This document shows positions 10,487 through 21,621 of a stretch of 64,000 bases of DNA, piece by piece (position 1 is the stretch's first letter; every line of letters starts with the position of its first letter). Source of the DNA: Erythrophleum ivorense (Eukaryota > Streptophyta > Magnoliopsida > Fabales > Fabaceae); NCBI GenBank assembly GCA_026724425.1, contig JAIUCV010000083.1, positions 2,294,001 to 2,358,000 on the forward strand. Reading direction: 5' to 3'. A model generated the notes under the pieces. It was not told the origin of the DNA. It made no database searches and worked only from the letters and a program-made list of their open reading frames with translations. Both the position numbers and the translations under genes were made by a program.

Positions 10487-11859
10487 GATGGACGGAGTTG
10501 CTAGAGGTCGTGGTAAAGGCCGCAGTAGAGGCCGTGGCAGAGGCCGTGGAGGCCGGGGTCCGGGTCGTGGAGTACCAGTGGAGTCGGACGAGAGTGTAGC
10601 GCCGAGTGTGGCGACTGCGTTGGTGACCTAGTCTGTTTCTTTGGCGGGTGAGGCCGGTTTGGGCGTCGGTGGTGGCACGTGAGTTAGGGTGGGCCCAGGT
10701 GCGGGTGCTGCTCCGGCTCAGCAGGGTCGAGATGACCTAGTTGTGGGGAAACTGACACAGTTGCTGGCACGTTTTCCGCCGGTGGTTCCGCTGCAGGCTC
10801 CGGGTGTTCCTACGGTGGCCGAGGTGCAGCATGGAGCTGCGGTGGCAGTGCAGCCAGGGGTTGCGACTATAGGTGTTCCGCCTTATCTAGAGATGATGGG
10901 GCAGATGCAACGTATTGGGACGCCTTTCTTTGAGGGCGGGGTTGGTCCAGAGGAGGCCGACGAGTGGAGATCGAGACTGGAGCAAAATTTCCGGTCGATC
11001 ATATGTCCTGTGGAGTACCAGGTGGAGTTAGCTGTCCACTATCTGGGTGGTGACGCACATTTGTGGTGGCGGGCCATTGAGGGGAGGAGAGCTGTTTGGA
11101 CTTGGGGCGAGTTTGTGGCGGAGTTTGACGCCAAGTACTTCCCTCAGGAGGCTCGGGATCGACTACAGTTGCGGTTTATAGCGTTGTCTCAGGGAGATCG
11201 CTCGGTGCGCGAGTACGACGCAGAGTTCAGCAGGTTGGTGGTGCATACCGGTCTCGGTATGGGTAGTGAGCGTGGCCTCCTACAGAGGTTTCTTCAGGGT
11301 CTTCGGTCGAGTATTAGGACTCAGTGCAGAGGTGGTATGTACACCACAAGAGCAGAGTTAGTGGAGCTAGCAACTTCCATTAAGGAGGACCTTCGTGAGC
11401 AGGTTGGTTCGGTAGCGGTGCCGTCTGCCGTTGCTCCTGTTATCCAGCCTCGGAGTCAGCAGCAACAGCCGCAGCAGTGCCGAGGTTCGAGTGTTGGTTC
11501 TGGCAAAGGCGGCAAGCCTACGCAGGGCCAGAAGAGGAGTCGGGAGGAGGTTTCTTCCAGTAGCCGTTTTCCGCGTGGTGCGTGTTACGGGTGTGGGAGC
11601 ATGGATCACCGTGTGTCTAGCTGTCCCAAGAAGGAGGTGCCTCGGGATACTAGAGTGTGTTTTCATTTCGGAGAGCCAGGGCATATCTGGCCGATGTGTC
11701 CCAAGATGCAGGGCATGGCAGTTGCAGCGGTTCGGCCAGTAGCGGCTCAGCCAGTAGCTCAGATTGCAGCAGCGCAGCTAGTGGGCCAGCTTGGGCCGGG
11801 GCCGCGAGTCTATTCTTCGACAGTGGTCGGTCAGACTAGTCAAGCTGGGCAGATAACAT
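10487..11859 (+). pseudogene. gag: A1 gag
   Basis: This is the capsid/nucleocapsid polyprotein. The start is the ATG at about 10488, which opens an Arg-Gly-rich N-terminus. After stops near 10629 and 10681, a long frame carries the retrotransposon Gag domain (AHLWWRAIEGRRAVWTWGEF, then LSQGDRSVREYDAEFSRLV). Next come a Gln-rich linker, a CCHC knuckle (CYGCGSMDHRVSSC) and a second knuckle whose second Cys is replaced (CFHFGEPGHIWPMC). The frame runs to the donor-like site at 11860. Beyond it, a stop appears within a few codons, which would end Gag in unspliced RNA. Confidence 0.85.
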
Positions 11860-11976
11860 GTAACATTTATTGACTCAGACTTTGTAATTCCTTAATGCTT
11901 AAATCGTGGTTGTTGTTTGTTTTCGATAGTTGCCTGTGATAGGGTTAACAGGGTTCTCACAGTGTTAAATGTGTAG
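11860..11976 (+). other. Intron-like GT-AG interval between gag and protease (A1)
   Basis: This 117-bp interval begins GTAACATTTATTGACTC and ends AATGTGTAG. Excising it joins the last gag codon to ACCTTGTTAGTGGGC in the protease frame. The equivalent intervals at 18840-18954 and 27332-27446 are 115 bp each and also restore the frame. A stop codon lies shortly after the donor in all copies read. Confidence 0.6.
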
Positions 11977-14900
11977 GGACCTTGTTAGTGGGCGATTTTT
12001 AGTCCCACGTCTTGTTTGATTCTGGAGCATCTAACTGCTTCATTACTCCGGAGCGGGCCGAGAGTAGTGGCATCCGGAGCAGCGCGGGTGAGCGTTCGGG
12101 CATGGTCAAGGTGGCTGGAGGCGGATTCCTGGCTACTTCGGGCCGTGCTAGAGGCGTTGATATTCAGATAGTGGGGCAGTCAATGCCAGCGGATTTGGTT
12201 ATTAGTTCGGTGGAGTTGTACGACGTCATTTTTGGGATGGACTGGTTATCTTATTACCAGGTTCATCTGGATTGCTACAGAGGCAGAGTGGTCTTTGAGC
12301 ATGATGGCGGGAGGTTAGTGTTTCAGGGAGTTAGACCGACTTCCAGGAGTATTGTGATCTCAGCTATTCAGGCAGAGCAGATGATAGAGCGAGGTTGCGA
12401 GGCCTATTTGGCGACGATCACCATTACAGAGTCCAGTAGTGAGGTGGTTTTTGAGGATATTCGGGTTGTTCGTGAGTTTCCGGAGGTGTTTCAGTCATTG
12501 ACGGGGTTGCCACCATCTCGGTCAAACCCTTTCACGATTGAGTTAGAGCCGGGAATAGCGCCGATATCCAAGATGCCTTACAGGATGGCTCCAGCAAAGT
12601 TGGCAGAGCTGAAGAAGCAGCTAGAGGACCTTTTGAGCAAAGGGTTCATTCGACCGAGTGTTTCACCGTGGGGAGCACCAGTTCTGTTTAGGAAGAAGAA
12701 GGATGGGAGTTTCCGGCTGTGTATCGATTACCGGGGATTCAACCGATCACTGTGAAGAACAGGTACCCTCTTCCGAGGATTAACGAGTTGTTGGATCAGC
12801 TGAGGGGTGCTACTTGGTTCTCCAAGATTGACTTGGCATCGGGTTATCATCAGATCCCGATAGATGAGGCGGATGTCCGCAAGACCGCTTTCAGGATGAG
12901 GTATGGACATTTTGAGTTTGTAGTTATGCCCTTTGGTTTGACGAATGCGCAGCAGCATTGATGAGGTTGATGAACGATGTATTCAGGGAGTATTTGGATG
13001 TGTTCGTCATCATCTTCATTGACGATATTTTGGTGTATTGGAGGAGTCCTGAAGAGCATGAGACTCATTTGAGGTTGGTTCTGGAGAAGCATCGGGAGCA
13101 GAAGCTGTATGCTAAGTTGAGCAAGTGCAATTTCTGGCAGTGAGAGATGGGTTTTCTCGGGCACATTGTTTCTACAGAGGGAGTGTCTGTAGATCCAGCG
13201 AAGATTGAGGCCATCAGGGATTGGCCTAAACCGAGTAGTGCTACCGAGATCAGGAGATTTCTTGGTTTATCAGGTTATTAGAGGAGGTTCGTCAAGGGTT
13301 TTCCGAGTATGGTGCAACCTATGACGAAGTTGACTGGGAAGGATGTTCCGTTTGTTTGGTCGCCGGAGTGTGAGGAGAGCTTTGGGAAGCTGAAGGAGAT
13401 GTTGACTAGTACACCTGTTTTGGCGTTACCCAAGCCAGGGAAGCCTTATGCGGTGTATACGGATGCTTCAGGAGTTGCTTTGGGTTGTGTGCTGATGCAG
13501 GAGGGCAGAGTTATTGCTTATGCTTCGAGGCAGTGGCAGGGCAGTGAGCGTAACCGTCCTACACATGATCTTGAGTTAGGAGCGGTGGTCTTTGAGCTTA
13601 AGATCTAGAGGTCTTATTTGTATGATGGTTCGGTGCAGATTTACGCGGATCACAAGAGTTTGCAGCACATCTTCACTTAGCCATTGAGTTTCTGGCAGAT
13701 TATGACTTGGAGATTATCTATCATCTAGGCAAGGCTAACCTAGTGGCAGATGCTTTGAGTCGACGGAGGTGTGATTCGGCTTTAGAGCAGGATGTGGAGG
13801 CATTGGTGAGCGAGATTAGCACTTTGCATCTTTGTGTTATTTCGCAGGAGCCTTTGGGTTGAGAGGCAGTTGATCAGGCAGATTTGCTAAGTAGGATCAG
13901 AGTGGCACAGGAGAGTGATCAGAGTTTGATTGATGCGTCACGAGCAGTGGGTTCTGAGTATCAAGTCTCGGAGAATGGGACTATTTTGGTTCGTGGGCGA
14001 GTTTGTGTGCCCAAGGTTGAGGAGCTGAGACAACATATTTTAAGAGAGGCTCATTCGAGCAAGTTCTCGATTCATCCAGGAGCGACCAAGATGTACCATG
14101 ACCTCAAGAGGTATTATCATTGGGTCGGGATGAAGAGAGATGTGGCGGATTAGTTTGCGAAGTGCAACATATGTTCTTTGGTGAAGGCTGAGCATCAGGT
14201 TCCGGTGGTCTTTTACAGAGCTTACCCATTCCAGAGTGGAAGTGGGACAGGATCACGATGGACTTTGTGGTGGGGTTACCTATTTCGAGGACCCATGATG
14301 CTATTTAGGTTATAGTGGATCGGTTGACCAAGTCAGCACATTTTCTGGCCATTAAGAAGACATATGGAGCTGCTGTTTTGGCTAAAAAGTTTGTGCGAGA
14401 GATTGTGAGGCTGCATGGAGTGCCGGCCAGTATTGTGTCAGACCGGGATCCGAGATTTGCCTCAGAGTTTTGGAGGGCATTTCAGTCAGATATGGGCACT
14501 AAAGTGCACATGAGTACATCATATCATCCGCAGACAGATGGGCAGTCAGAGAGGACTATTCAGACTTTGGAGGATATGCTGAGGATGTGTGTGCTAGATT
14601 GGGGTGGTCATTGGGCAGATCACTTGAGCTTGGTCGAGTTTGCTTATAACAACAACTTCCAGGCGAGTATTGGCATGACTCCTTTTGAGGCATTGTATGG
14701 GAGGCCATGTAGGACACCACAATGAGAAGGTTCGTGTTGTTAGGCTGAACATGAAGGAAGCTCAAGACAGACATAAGAGTTACGCAGATAGACGCAAACG
14801 AGAGCTTGAGTTTCAGGTTGGAGATAGAGTGTATCTCAAGATGGCTATGTTGAGGGGTCCTAACAGATCCATAGCAGAGAACAAGCTGAATCCGCGTTTT

Positions 14901-15227
14901 ATGGGTCCGTTTCCGGTAGTGGAGCGAGTGGGACCGTTGGCGTACAGATTGGAGTTACCTCCGATTATGAAAGCCTTTCACAAGGTGTTTCATGTGTCAA
15001 TGCTGGGGAAGTGCCTTCATCCTTCAGAGGAGTTAGTGGCTATGATTCCAAAGGATCTTAGGCCATATTTGACAGTTCCGGCAGTTCCTGTGAGGATTCT
15101 TGAGAGGAGAGTCAAGGTTCTGCGGAATAAGAGGATACCGTTGCTGAGAGTTTTGTGGGCTTGTAGCGGTACAGAGGAGGAGACTTGGGAGCCAGAGGCA
15201 AAGATGAAGTTGAAGTTCAGGAAATGA
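11977..15227 (+). pseudogene. pol: A1 pol (protease, RT, RNase H, integrase, chromodomain)
   Basis: Protease carries FDSGASNCFI with its catalytic DSG. RT reads from KNRYPLPRI to MPFGLTNAQ and has an intact catalytic FIDDILVY near 13015. RNase H has YTDASGVALGCVLMQ. Integrase has the zinc-binding H-H-C-C region (about 14040-14180), the core with MDRLTKSAHFLAIKK, IVSDRDPRFASEFW and DGQSERTIQTLE, and a C-terminal GPF...LPP module leading into a chromodomain-like end. Breaks include a TAG just after the intron junction, a frameshift near 12748, stops near 12959, 13141, 13281, 13606 and 14151, and a small deletion near 14722. It cannot encode a working enzyme. Confidence 0.9.
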
Positions 15228-15480
15228 TTCGACAAGCAGGTCGAGGAGTGAGCTTCATTCGTCTTTGTGGTTTTGTTTGTAGCTTTGAGCTTTGATGTTG
15301 TTGTATTTTCGTTTTCGTTGTAACGTTATACATTTTGGAGATTTATGAGATGGAGTTTTTTCTCATTATCTGGTTATTAAATGTTGTTTCGGATATTACA
15401 CGTTGTTGACCAGTTGGGTCGTGAGACAGTTCTATCTTGTTGATATAGGCGTTTCTGAATTTTTCTCTAAGGGCTGTGGT
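15228..15480 (+). other. A1 3' untranslated tail, truncated
   Basis: The sequence matches the A4 region after pol (GACAAGCAGGTCG, ATGAGATGGAGTTT, TTGACCAGTTGGGTCGTGAGAC) and then loses similarity near 15480. The polypurine tract and 3' LTR are missing. Confidence 0.7.
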
Positions 15481-15547
15481 TCTGAATAACTCTCTTAAGT
15501 TGTTTCTCTATTTTAATAGTATAGATATAACTAGTGAGCTGTAAGTT

Positions 15548-15682
15548 AGAAAAAAAAAAATCAGAAAATCTGGGAAACACAATAATCTTTTTTCTGATAA
15601 AAAAAATAAAGCACTACATTTCGAACCCGTGACTTGTGACTTAGAAAAGAGTAAATTATCCACTACACCAAGCGCATTGGAA
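15548..15682 (-). mobile_element. tRNA-derived SINE
   Basis: On the minus strand an A-box-like TTGGTGTAGTGGATAA and a B-box-like GGGTTCGAA are spaced as in tRNA-derived SINE heads (about 15669 down to 15622). They are followed by a T-rich tail (two T runs). Brassicaceae SINEs have this layout. I could not define a TSD, so the exact ends are estimates. Confidence 0.55.
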
Positions 15683-15689
15683 AGAAACA

Positions 15690-16280
15690 CTTAGGATGCA
15701 CATGGATGCACTTCTAGAGGAACAAAATTTGGTGGAATTGGGTATTCCTTTGAAATTTCACCATTTGCAGTAAAAGTTAGTGAAAAAAAATTCCACCTAT
15801 TCTGATGGAAATAACTGAATTTGTTCACAATTCTACTGAAAATTATTCCTCTACTATATTGAAGGGGAATGACTAGAATAAAAACTAGGTCTGGGCATTC
15901 GGATACTCAGGTGGGGTTTGGGTCGGGTCCTTTCGGGTCCGGGTCTTACGGGTATAAAAGTTTTATATCCAAATAGGAACCGTTAATAATTCGGTTCAGA
16001 TTCGGATCGGTTCTTCTCGGGTCTGGGTCGGTTCCGGGTACCCAAACTTTAGCAATAAAAGATAAAATAAAAATAAAAAATAATTTATTTTAAATAAAAT
16101 TGAGTTAAATTTTGTAAAACATATTAAATATTAACAAATATAACTAAAACTTTTCTGATATATTAGATCTTTTGGTTATTTTGTGTTAAATATAACTAAT
16201 ATATTTGGTATATAATTGTAATTTTAAATATTTTTGGTTATTTTAAAAGTAAATATAACTAACATTTTTAGGAATATAAC
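15690..16280. other. Unassigned repeat-like spacer
   Basis: About 15885-16050 is a run of GGGTCGGGTCC/CGGGTCCGGGTC motifs, a dispersed-repeat type common in Brassicaceae genomes. The rest is AT-rich. No gene was seen. Confidence 0.45.
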
Positions 16281-17299
16281 TGTGATATCCGTGAACCATT
16301 TTATCTCTGTGGGCGATTGGTGTCAAGCTACACCAGGAGGATGTCGGTCGACACCGGTCTCGAATTGCGATTCCCGGTTCGATTTAAGTCGTCCGGTTTG
16401 CAGCTGGTTATTGAGAGGAAGCAATAAGTCGCGTTTTAAAAAGGGAGCAGCCGTATTTTCAGCACAGTTTTCGAGGAGAGCTTTTCCAGAGAAGAGAAGA
16501 GGAGATTTTGGAGAGGTTTCAGAGTTTCTGGGTCAGATCGAAGTGCCGTTCATCGTTGTTCATCGTAATCTCCCTCCTTTCTCTGTTTCAACCCTTGTCA
16601 AGGTGAGTGCGTGACCGTAGACCCATGATTTGCTAGAGCTTGGTTGATTGGTTGAGTTTCTGTTGAGTTGTTGTTGAATTGTGTGTTTAATCGTGTTATT
16701 GGTGATAATTGTTGTTGATTTGGTGTTTTCCGTCGCTGTTCGTCGTTCTGGAATTCAAGAGGCGAGTGTCGACACCGCGGTCTGTGCGGTTTCGGTTAAG
16801 TGGTTCAATCGGTTTAATGTTTTAATTGATTTTAATTGGTTACTTGGTTCGGTTTAATTAAATATTATGATTTAAAAATTAATTAAGATTATTATTTAAT
16901 TGTGAAAACTATTTAATAATTAAGGAAATCATTTTAATAATTATGGGAATTATTTTAATAATGTTTAATTGTCTGGTAATTGCATAATTGGCCTGTAGAC
17001 GGGGTGATCGTCTCACTAAGTATTTGTGATAATACTTACGCATCTCTTTTCCTTGTGATACATATAGAAAAAATGTGTGATCGCGGAATCAAGGCTGAAG
17101 AAGAGGATGATATGAATTGTTAGAGTTTATTTGCTTCCGCTGTAGTCTAATAAAACCTGGTGTTTTAGGTTGCTAGATTTCTTTATGTATTCTGGAATAT
17201 TGATTGAGTTGAATTATTTCGATTAAATTATTTATTGATTATTTTATTGAGAACTTATGCACCTGTTAATTAATTAAAAAAATAAGTTTGGTTGTTTCA
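16281..17299 (+). repeat. A2 5' LTR
   Basis: It starts TGTGATATCCGTGAACC (versus TGTAACATCCGTAAACC in A4) and ends GGTTGTTTCA, 1019 bp. It keeps palindromes near 16342, a donor-like GTGAGTGCG at 16613 and a perfect hairpin at 17018-17037. The acceptor-like GATGCAG has become GATACATATAG. The primer site TGGTATCAGAGC follows at 17303-17314. Confidence 0.9.
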
Positions 17300-17302
17300 T
17301 TT

Positions 17303-17314
17303 TGGTATCAGAGC
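17303..17314 (+). promoter_or_regulatory. A2 primer-binding site
   Basis: This is a perfect TGGTATCAGAGC, complementary to the 3' end of plant initiator tRNA-Met. Confidence 0.9.
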
Positions 17315-17504
17315 TCTTACGGTTTTAAGACTGTTAGAATTGGGTGAACTGAGACTATGTGTTTAATTGATTATTGGTGTTTTAGTCAGTTAGTAGTCTT
17401 AGTATCATCCTCTTTGGCCTTCAATGTGATTCCGCGGTGAGTTGTTTATTTTTGTTGTGTTTTTGCTATCTTGATCATCTTATGTTCTTTGAAAGTGCAG
17501 CGAG

Positions 17505-18839
17505 ATGGATGCAGGTGCTAGAGGTCGTGACGCGAGAGGGCGCAGTAGAATTAGTGCCTGTGGGGGCAGAGCAGTTGGCCGTGGTGGCCGAGCTGCGGGC
17601 CATGGAGGCCGGGGTCGTGGTCGTGCACTACCGGCGAATTCAGGAGAGAGTGCAGCGCCGAGTGTGGCGACTGCGTCAGTGACTCAGTCAGTTTCGATGG
17701 CGGGTGAGGCCAGTTTGGGTACCGGTGGAGGCGCGGGGGCTGAGGCGGCCCCAGGTGGGGGTGCTGCTCCAGCTCAGGGTCATGGTGACCTGTTGTGGGG
17801 TTACTGACGCAGTTGTTGGCACGTTTTCCAAAAGCGGTTCCACAGCAGGCTTCAGGTGCACCTCCAGTGGCCGGGGCAAAGCAGGGTGCTGCAGTTGTTG
17901 GACATCCGCCCTATCTCGAGATGATGGGGCAGATGCAGAGGATTGCTACGCCGTTCTTCTAGGGCAGAGTTGAGCCTGAGCAGGCCGATGAGTGGGGTTT
18001 GAGATTGGAGCGGAACTTCCGGTCTATCAGATGTCCGGAGGAGTATCAGGTGGAGTTGGCTGTGTATTATCTGGGTGGAGATGCACATTTGTACTGGTGA
18101 TCCATTGAGGTTAGGAGAGCAGTGTGGACTTGGGACGAATTCCTAGCGGAGTTCAACGCCAAATACTTTCCTCAGGAGGCTCAAGACAGACTTCAGATGA
18201 GGTTTATGGCACTGTCCCAGGGAGAGCGTTCAGTCGGGAGTATGACGCCGAGTTCAGCAGGCTTGTGGTTCATACAGGTCGCGGTATGGAGGACGAGCGG
18301 GTTCTTATGCAGAGGTTCTTGCAGGGACTTCGGTTGAGTATCCGGACTCAGTGCAGAGGCGGCGTGTACACTTCGAGGGCGGATCTAGTGAAGCTAGCGG
18401 CTTCGATTGAGGAGGATATGCGTGAGCAGGTTGGTCTGGTAGCTGTTCCAGCTGCAGTTGCTCCTGCTATCCAACCGAGGAGTCAGCAGCAGCAGCAGCA
18501 TAGAGGTTCAGGTTTCGGTTCTGGTTCTGGCAAGGGCAGCAAGCCTGCGCAGGGCCAGAAGAGGATGTCGGACGAGATTTCTGGAGGCGGCCAGAGTGGT
18601 CGTGGTTGCTTTGGCTGTGGGAGCTCAGAGCATCGTGTGGCGAGCTGCCCCAAGAGTGAGGTGTCCCAGGAAGCCAAGGTGTGCTTCTACTGCAGAGAGT
18701 CGGGGCATATCAGGCCGACGTGTCCCAAGTTACAGCAGATCGGTGGCGTTGTCTCAGCCGTTGGGTCAGATTGGAGCAGCGCCGAGAGTGTATTCTTTGG
18801 TAGAGGTGGGACAGACTAGTCAGTCCGGGCAGATCACAG
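17505..18839 (+). pseudogene. gag: A2 gag
   Basis: The ATG at 17505 opens an Arg-Gly-rich N-terminus (MDAGARGRDARGRSR). The Gag domain and the two CCHC knuckles (CFGCGSSEHRVASC and CFYCRESGHIRPTC, both with all ligands) are readable. Disruptions are a frameshift near 17800, a TAG at about 17960, a TGA at about 18098 replacing a conserved Trp, a frameshift near 18230 and a small deletion near 18750. The last in-frame codon is split by the donor-like site at 18840. Confidence 0.85.
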
Positions 18840-18954
18840 GTAAAATCTTTGACTCAGACTTCGTAAATTCTTAGTGTAGAATCGTGGTTGTGTATGTTTC
18901 ATTTATTTTATATGTGATAGACTTTTGGGGTTCTCAACGCATGTAATTGTGTAG
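18840..18954 (+). other. Intron-like GT-AG interval between gag and protease (A2)
   Basis: The 115-bp interval begins ATCACAG|GTAAAATC and ends AATTGTGTAG|GGACC. Splicing would produce a GGG codon from G plus GG and run straight into TLLVGGFESHMLFD, the protease N-terminus. The frames on both sides agree exactly with this junction. Confidence 0.65.
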
Positions 18955-19798
18955 GGACCTTGTTAGTGGGCGGTTTTGAGTCCCACATGTTGTTTGACTT
19001 TGGAGCATCGAATTGCTTCATTACTCCCGAGTTTGCCGAGAGCAGTGGCATTAGGAGCAGTGCTGGTGAGCGTTCAGGTATGGTCAATATAGCTGGTGGA
19101 GGATTACTGGCTACTTCCGGCCGTGCTAGATCAGTTGATGTGCAGATTGCGGGGCAGTCGATGCCAGCAGACTTAATCTTCAGTCCGGTGGAGCTGTATG
19201 ATGTTATTCTTGGGATGGACTGGTTGGCGTATTACCGGGTTCATCTGGATTGTTATCGAGGCAGAGTAGTGTTTGAGCGGGATGCGGTGAGGTTGGTGTT
19301 TCAGGGAGTGAGACCGACTTCCGGGAGTCTTGTGATCTCGGCTATTTTAGGCTGAGCAGATGATAGAGCGAGGTTGCGAGGCTTATTTGGCGACAATTGT
19401 GAAGTCGGAGTCCAGTGGTGAGGTTGCTTTGGAGAATATCTGAGTTGTTCAGGAGTTCAAGGATGTGTTTCGATCGCTGAAGGGATTACAACCATCTCGG
19501 TATGATCCTTTCACGATTGAGCTAGAGCTGAGGACAGCTCTGATATCGAAGACGCCCTACAGGATGGCTCCAGCTAGCAGAGTTGGAATAGCTGAAGAAG
19601 CAGCTAGAGAACCTTTTGAGCAAAGGTTTTATTCGGCCGAGTGTTTCGCTGTGGGGTGCGCCAGTGTTGTTCGTGAGGAAGAAGGATGGGAGTTTTCGGT
19701 TGTGCATCGATTACTGGGGACTTAACCAAAAAACTGTGAAGAACAGGTACCCTCTCCCGAGGATTGATGAGAACTGGATCAGATGAGGGGTGATAGTA
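18955..19798 (+). pseudogene. pol: A2 protease and RT start
   Basis: The protease domain has FDFGASNCFI, in which the catalytic DSG is changed to DFG. A conserved linker follows up to the RT N-terminus (RLCIDY-like). Stops near 19353 and 19441 and frameshifts near 19580 and 19700 break it. It ends at the junction with family B sequence. Confidence 0.8.
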
Positions 19799-20232
19799 GG
19801 TTTTTTTACTATGCAATTAACCCATTAACACTATCATGTCGTTGTAGTATTAAAAAGGTGTCAAACCAATCAGGTGTGAAAGTTATGCAATCAAGATAGG
19901 TTAAATCAAGCCAAATGCATAAGGGTTTTATAATCTATCAACATAAATGATCAAATCATAAATGCATTGAGTGAAATCAATAACAAACAAAAACAAGTAA
20001 AATAAACTAAGGATAAGAAAAGCAGGATAACAAAATAGATATGCAATCAGAGAAAAGACAGGATCTTAACAAATCTAAAGGTGCTTAACAAATCTCACAA
20101 AGAGCTAACCCTAAGCAGTAAACTCAGCACAAAACCAACCCACTCTCATGGCGAAAGCTATCGAGCTGGGGTGTTTCCAGACCCAACTCTCATTGGCGAA
20201 ACACACCTCAGCAAGCTATAAGAGACAGTTTA
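19799..20232 (-). repeat. Family B LTR fragment, unit 1 left part
   Basis: This matches 28285-28745 closely (for example TGCAATTAACCCATTAACAC and CACTCTCATGGCGAA). Element C begins at 20233; the last five bases here, GTTTA, are its target-site duplication. Confidence 0.8.
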
Positions 20233-21088
20233 TGATATGACTATGGCCCAGGTTAGCAGCAAGGATCAGGACGGACAGCTTGAACCAGAGGAAGGAAAGC
20301 TTGTAGCCGCGGAGCAGCTTGTAGCTAAGGACGTTTTGGCCGTTCCAACCGGTCCGGTCACTAGATTGCGGACTAAGCTATTCAACCAAGAGATTGGACG
20401 AATGCTTAGCTACTTGGGTCAGGACAAGAAAGAGGTTACTCAAACCACAATGGTTTGTATAACAGTCCAAGGATCTTGATAAAGGGACAAGTGTTGCTTA
20501 GTGCACTCTTTTTCCCTACTAAGGTTTTGTCCCAATGGGTTTTCCTTAGTATGTTTTTAATGAGGCCTAAGTGACACTTCCAAATCATCACTTTATCAAT
20601 TCATTTCGGCCCAGCCCATCCCTTGATCATTATCCACGCCTAAGGTCCTATGAGGGGTCTTATTTTGTGTTCAAACTTGCATTTATTTCCAGTGTGTTTC
20701 CGAGTTGGTCTTTGGAACTTGTTCCTTGACCTATCTCTCTCTTTTCTCTTCTCTTTTCTCTTTATATTGTGCTGGACGAAACCCTTTCAATTTCTCAAAG
20801 TTTTTAATTCTCAAACCCTTTACATTCTTAGATCAAATCTCTCTTTGGTGTGTCATATCCATTGAGATTCCTATTCACTCTTGGTGCGTAATATCCATTG
20901 AGTCGATAGTGATCCTAATCACTTATGGTGCGTAATATCCAGCAAGTCGTTAGGCTGATTGTTTAGAGATCCTTCCGCCATCTCTGAGTTGCAATCATTC
21001 AACCATTTATCTCACTCCATCATCACGGCTCACGCCACAACTATCCAAACCTCAGCTTCAGTGTGTCGATCTAAGGAAGATCTTATCA
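20233..21088 (+). repeat. Element C 5' LTR
   Basis: It starts TGATATGACTATGGCCC and ends AGATCTTATCA. Repeated GTGCGTAATATCCA/GTGTGTCATATCCATTGAG segments occur near 20850-20945. The first 240 bp keep an open frame (20237-20479) equivalent to the polyprotein C-terminus encoded in the 3' LTR. Confidence 0.93.
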
Positions 21089-21090
21089 AG

Positions 21091-21102
21091 TGGTATCAGA
21101 GC
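21091..21102 (+). promoter_or_regulatory. Element C primer-binding site
   Basis: This is a perfect TGGTATCAGAGC two bases after the LTR, for tRNA-iMet priming. Confidence 0.92.
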
Positions 21103-21621
21103 ACACTCTGAGCTGACTTTCTATCCCCTTTTATGTGTTTAATCCTTACTTTGTTCATCATTTCATTTTTGTCTGTTCATCTTCTCATTTCGAAATTCAT
21201 AGATCCATTCACCATCATCATTCGTTTGATCATTTTGTTTGTTATCATAAGCATATCGATCACCTTGTTGCATTTCCAACCATTGAACCATCATTCTAAG
21301 ATTGTCTGTTCATTTTTCGACCATGATCATCATAGATTCATTTGCTAGGATTTGTTGCATAATTATTTCTAAGCATTCTAGCATCATTCCATTGATCATT
21401 AGTATTCATATCTATCATCTAAATTCTTTGCATAATTTTAATAATTTTATTGTGAGTTGTTTTGATCATTTTCATTCATATATATCATCTAGAATTGATT
21501 GCATAATTTTTAAAATTATTTGCATAATTTTTTGTTTTATTTGTATAATTTTTTCTGAATTATTTGCATGTGTGCTTTGAACTAGTAACTGCCAAGATTG
21601 CTTAAACCTTTCTCAGGAACC

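Larger units (their letters stand above)
9302..15480 (+). mobile_element. Ty3/gypsy chromovirus (Tekay type), family A copy A1
   Basis: The copy has a 5' LTR (9302-10336), primer-binding site, gag, an intron-like gap, protease, RT, RNase H, integrase and a chromodomain-like tail, all on the plus strand. The Tekay/Del assignment rests on the integrase tail, where a PVRILERRVKVLRNKRIPLL block is followed by WEPE, as in chromodomains, and on the tRNA-Met primer site. The sequence after pol matches the 3' region of A4 up to about 15480 and then stops; the 3' LTR is absent. Many stops and frameshifts show an old, inactive copy. Confidence 0.9.
16281..19798 (+). mobile_element. Family A copy A2, truncated in RT
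   Basis: The copy has a 5' LTR, primer site, gag, intron-like gap, protease and the start of RT. It then breaks after GATGAGGGGTGATAGTAGG, where minus-strand family B LTR sequence begins. A3 breaks at the identical point, showing both derive from one chimeric ancestor that was later duplicated. Confidence 0.9.

Noticed and set aside
20237..20479. Separate small gene in the element C 5' LTR
   Set aside because: It duplicates the polyprotein C-terminus encoded in the 3' LTR and is present because the LTRs are copies.
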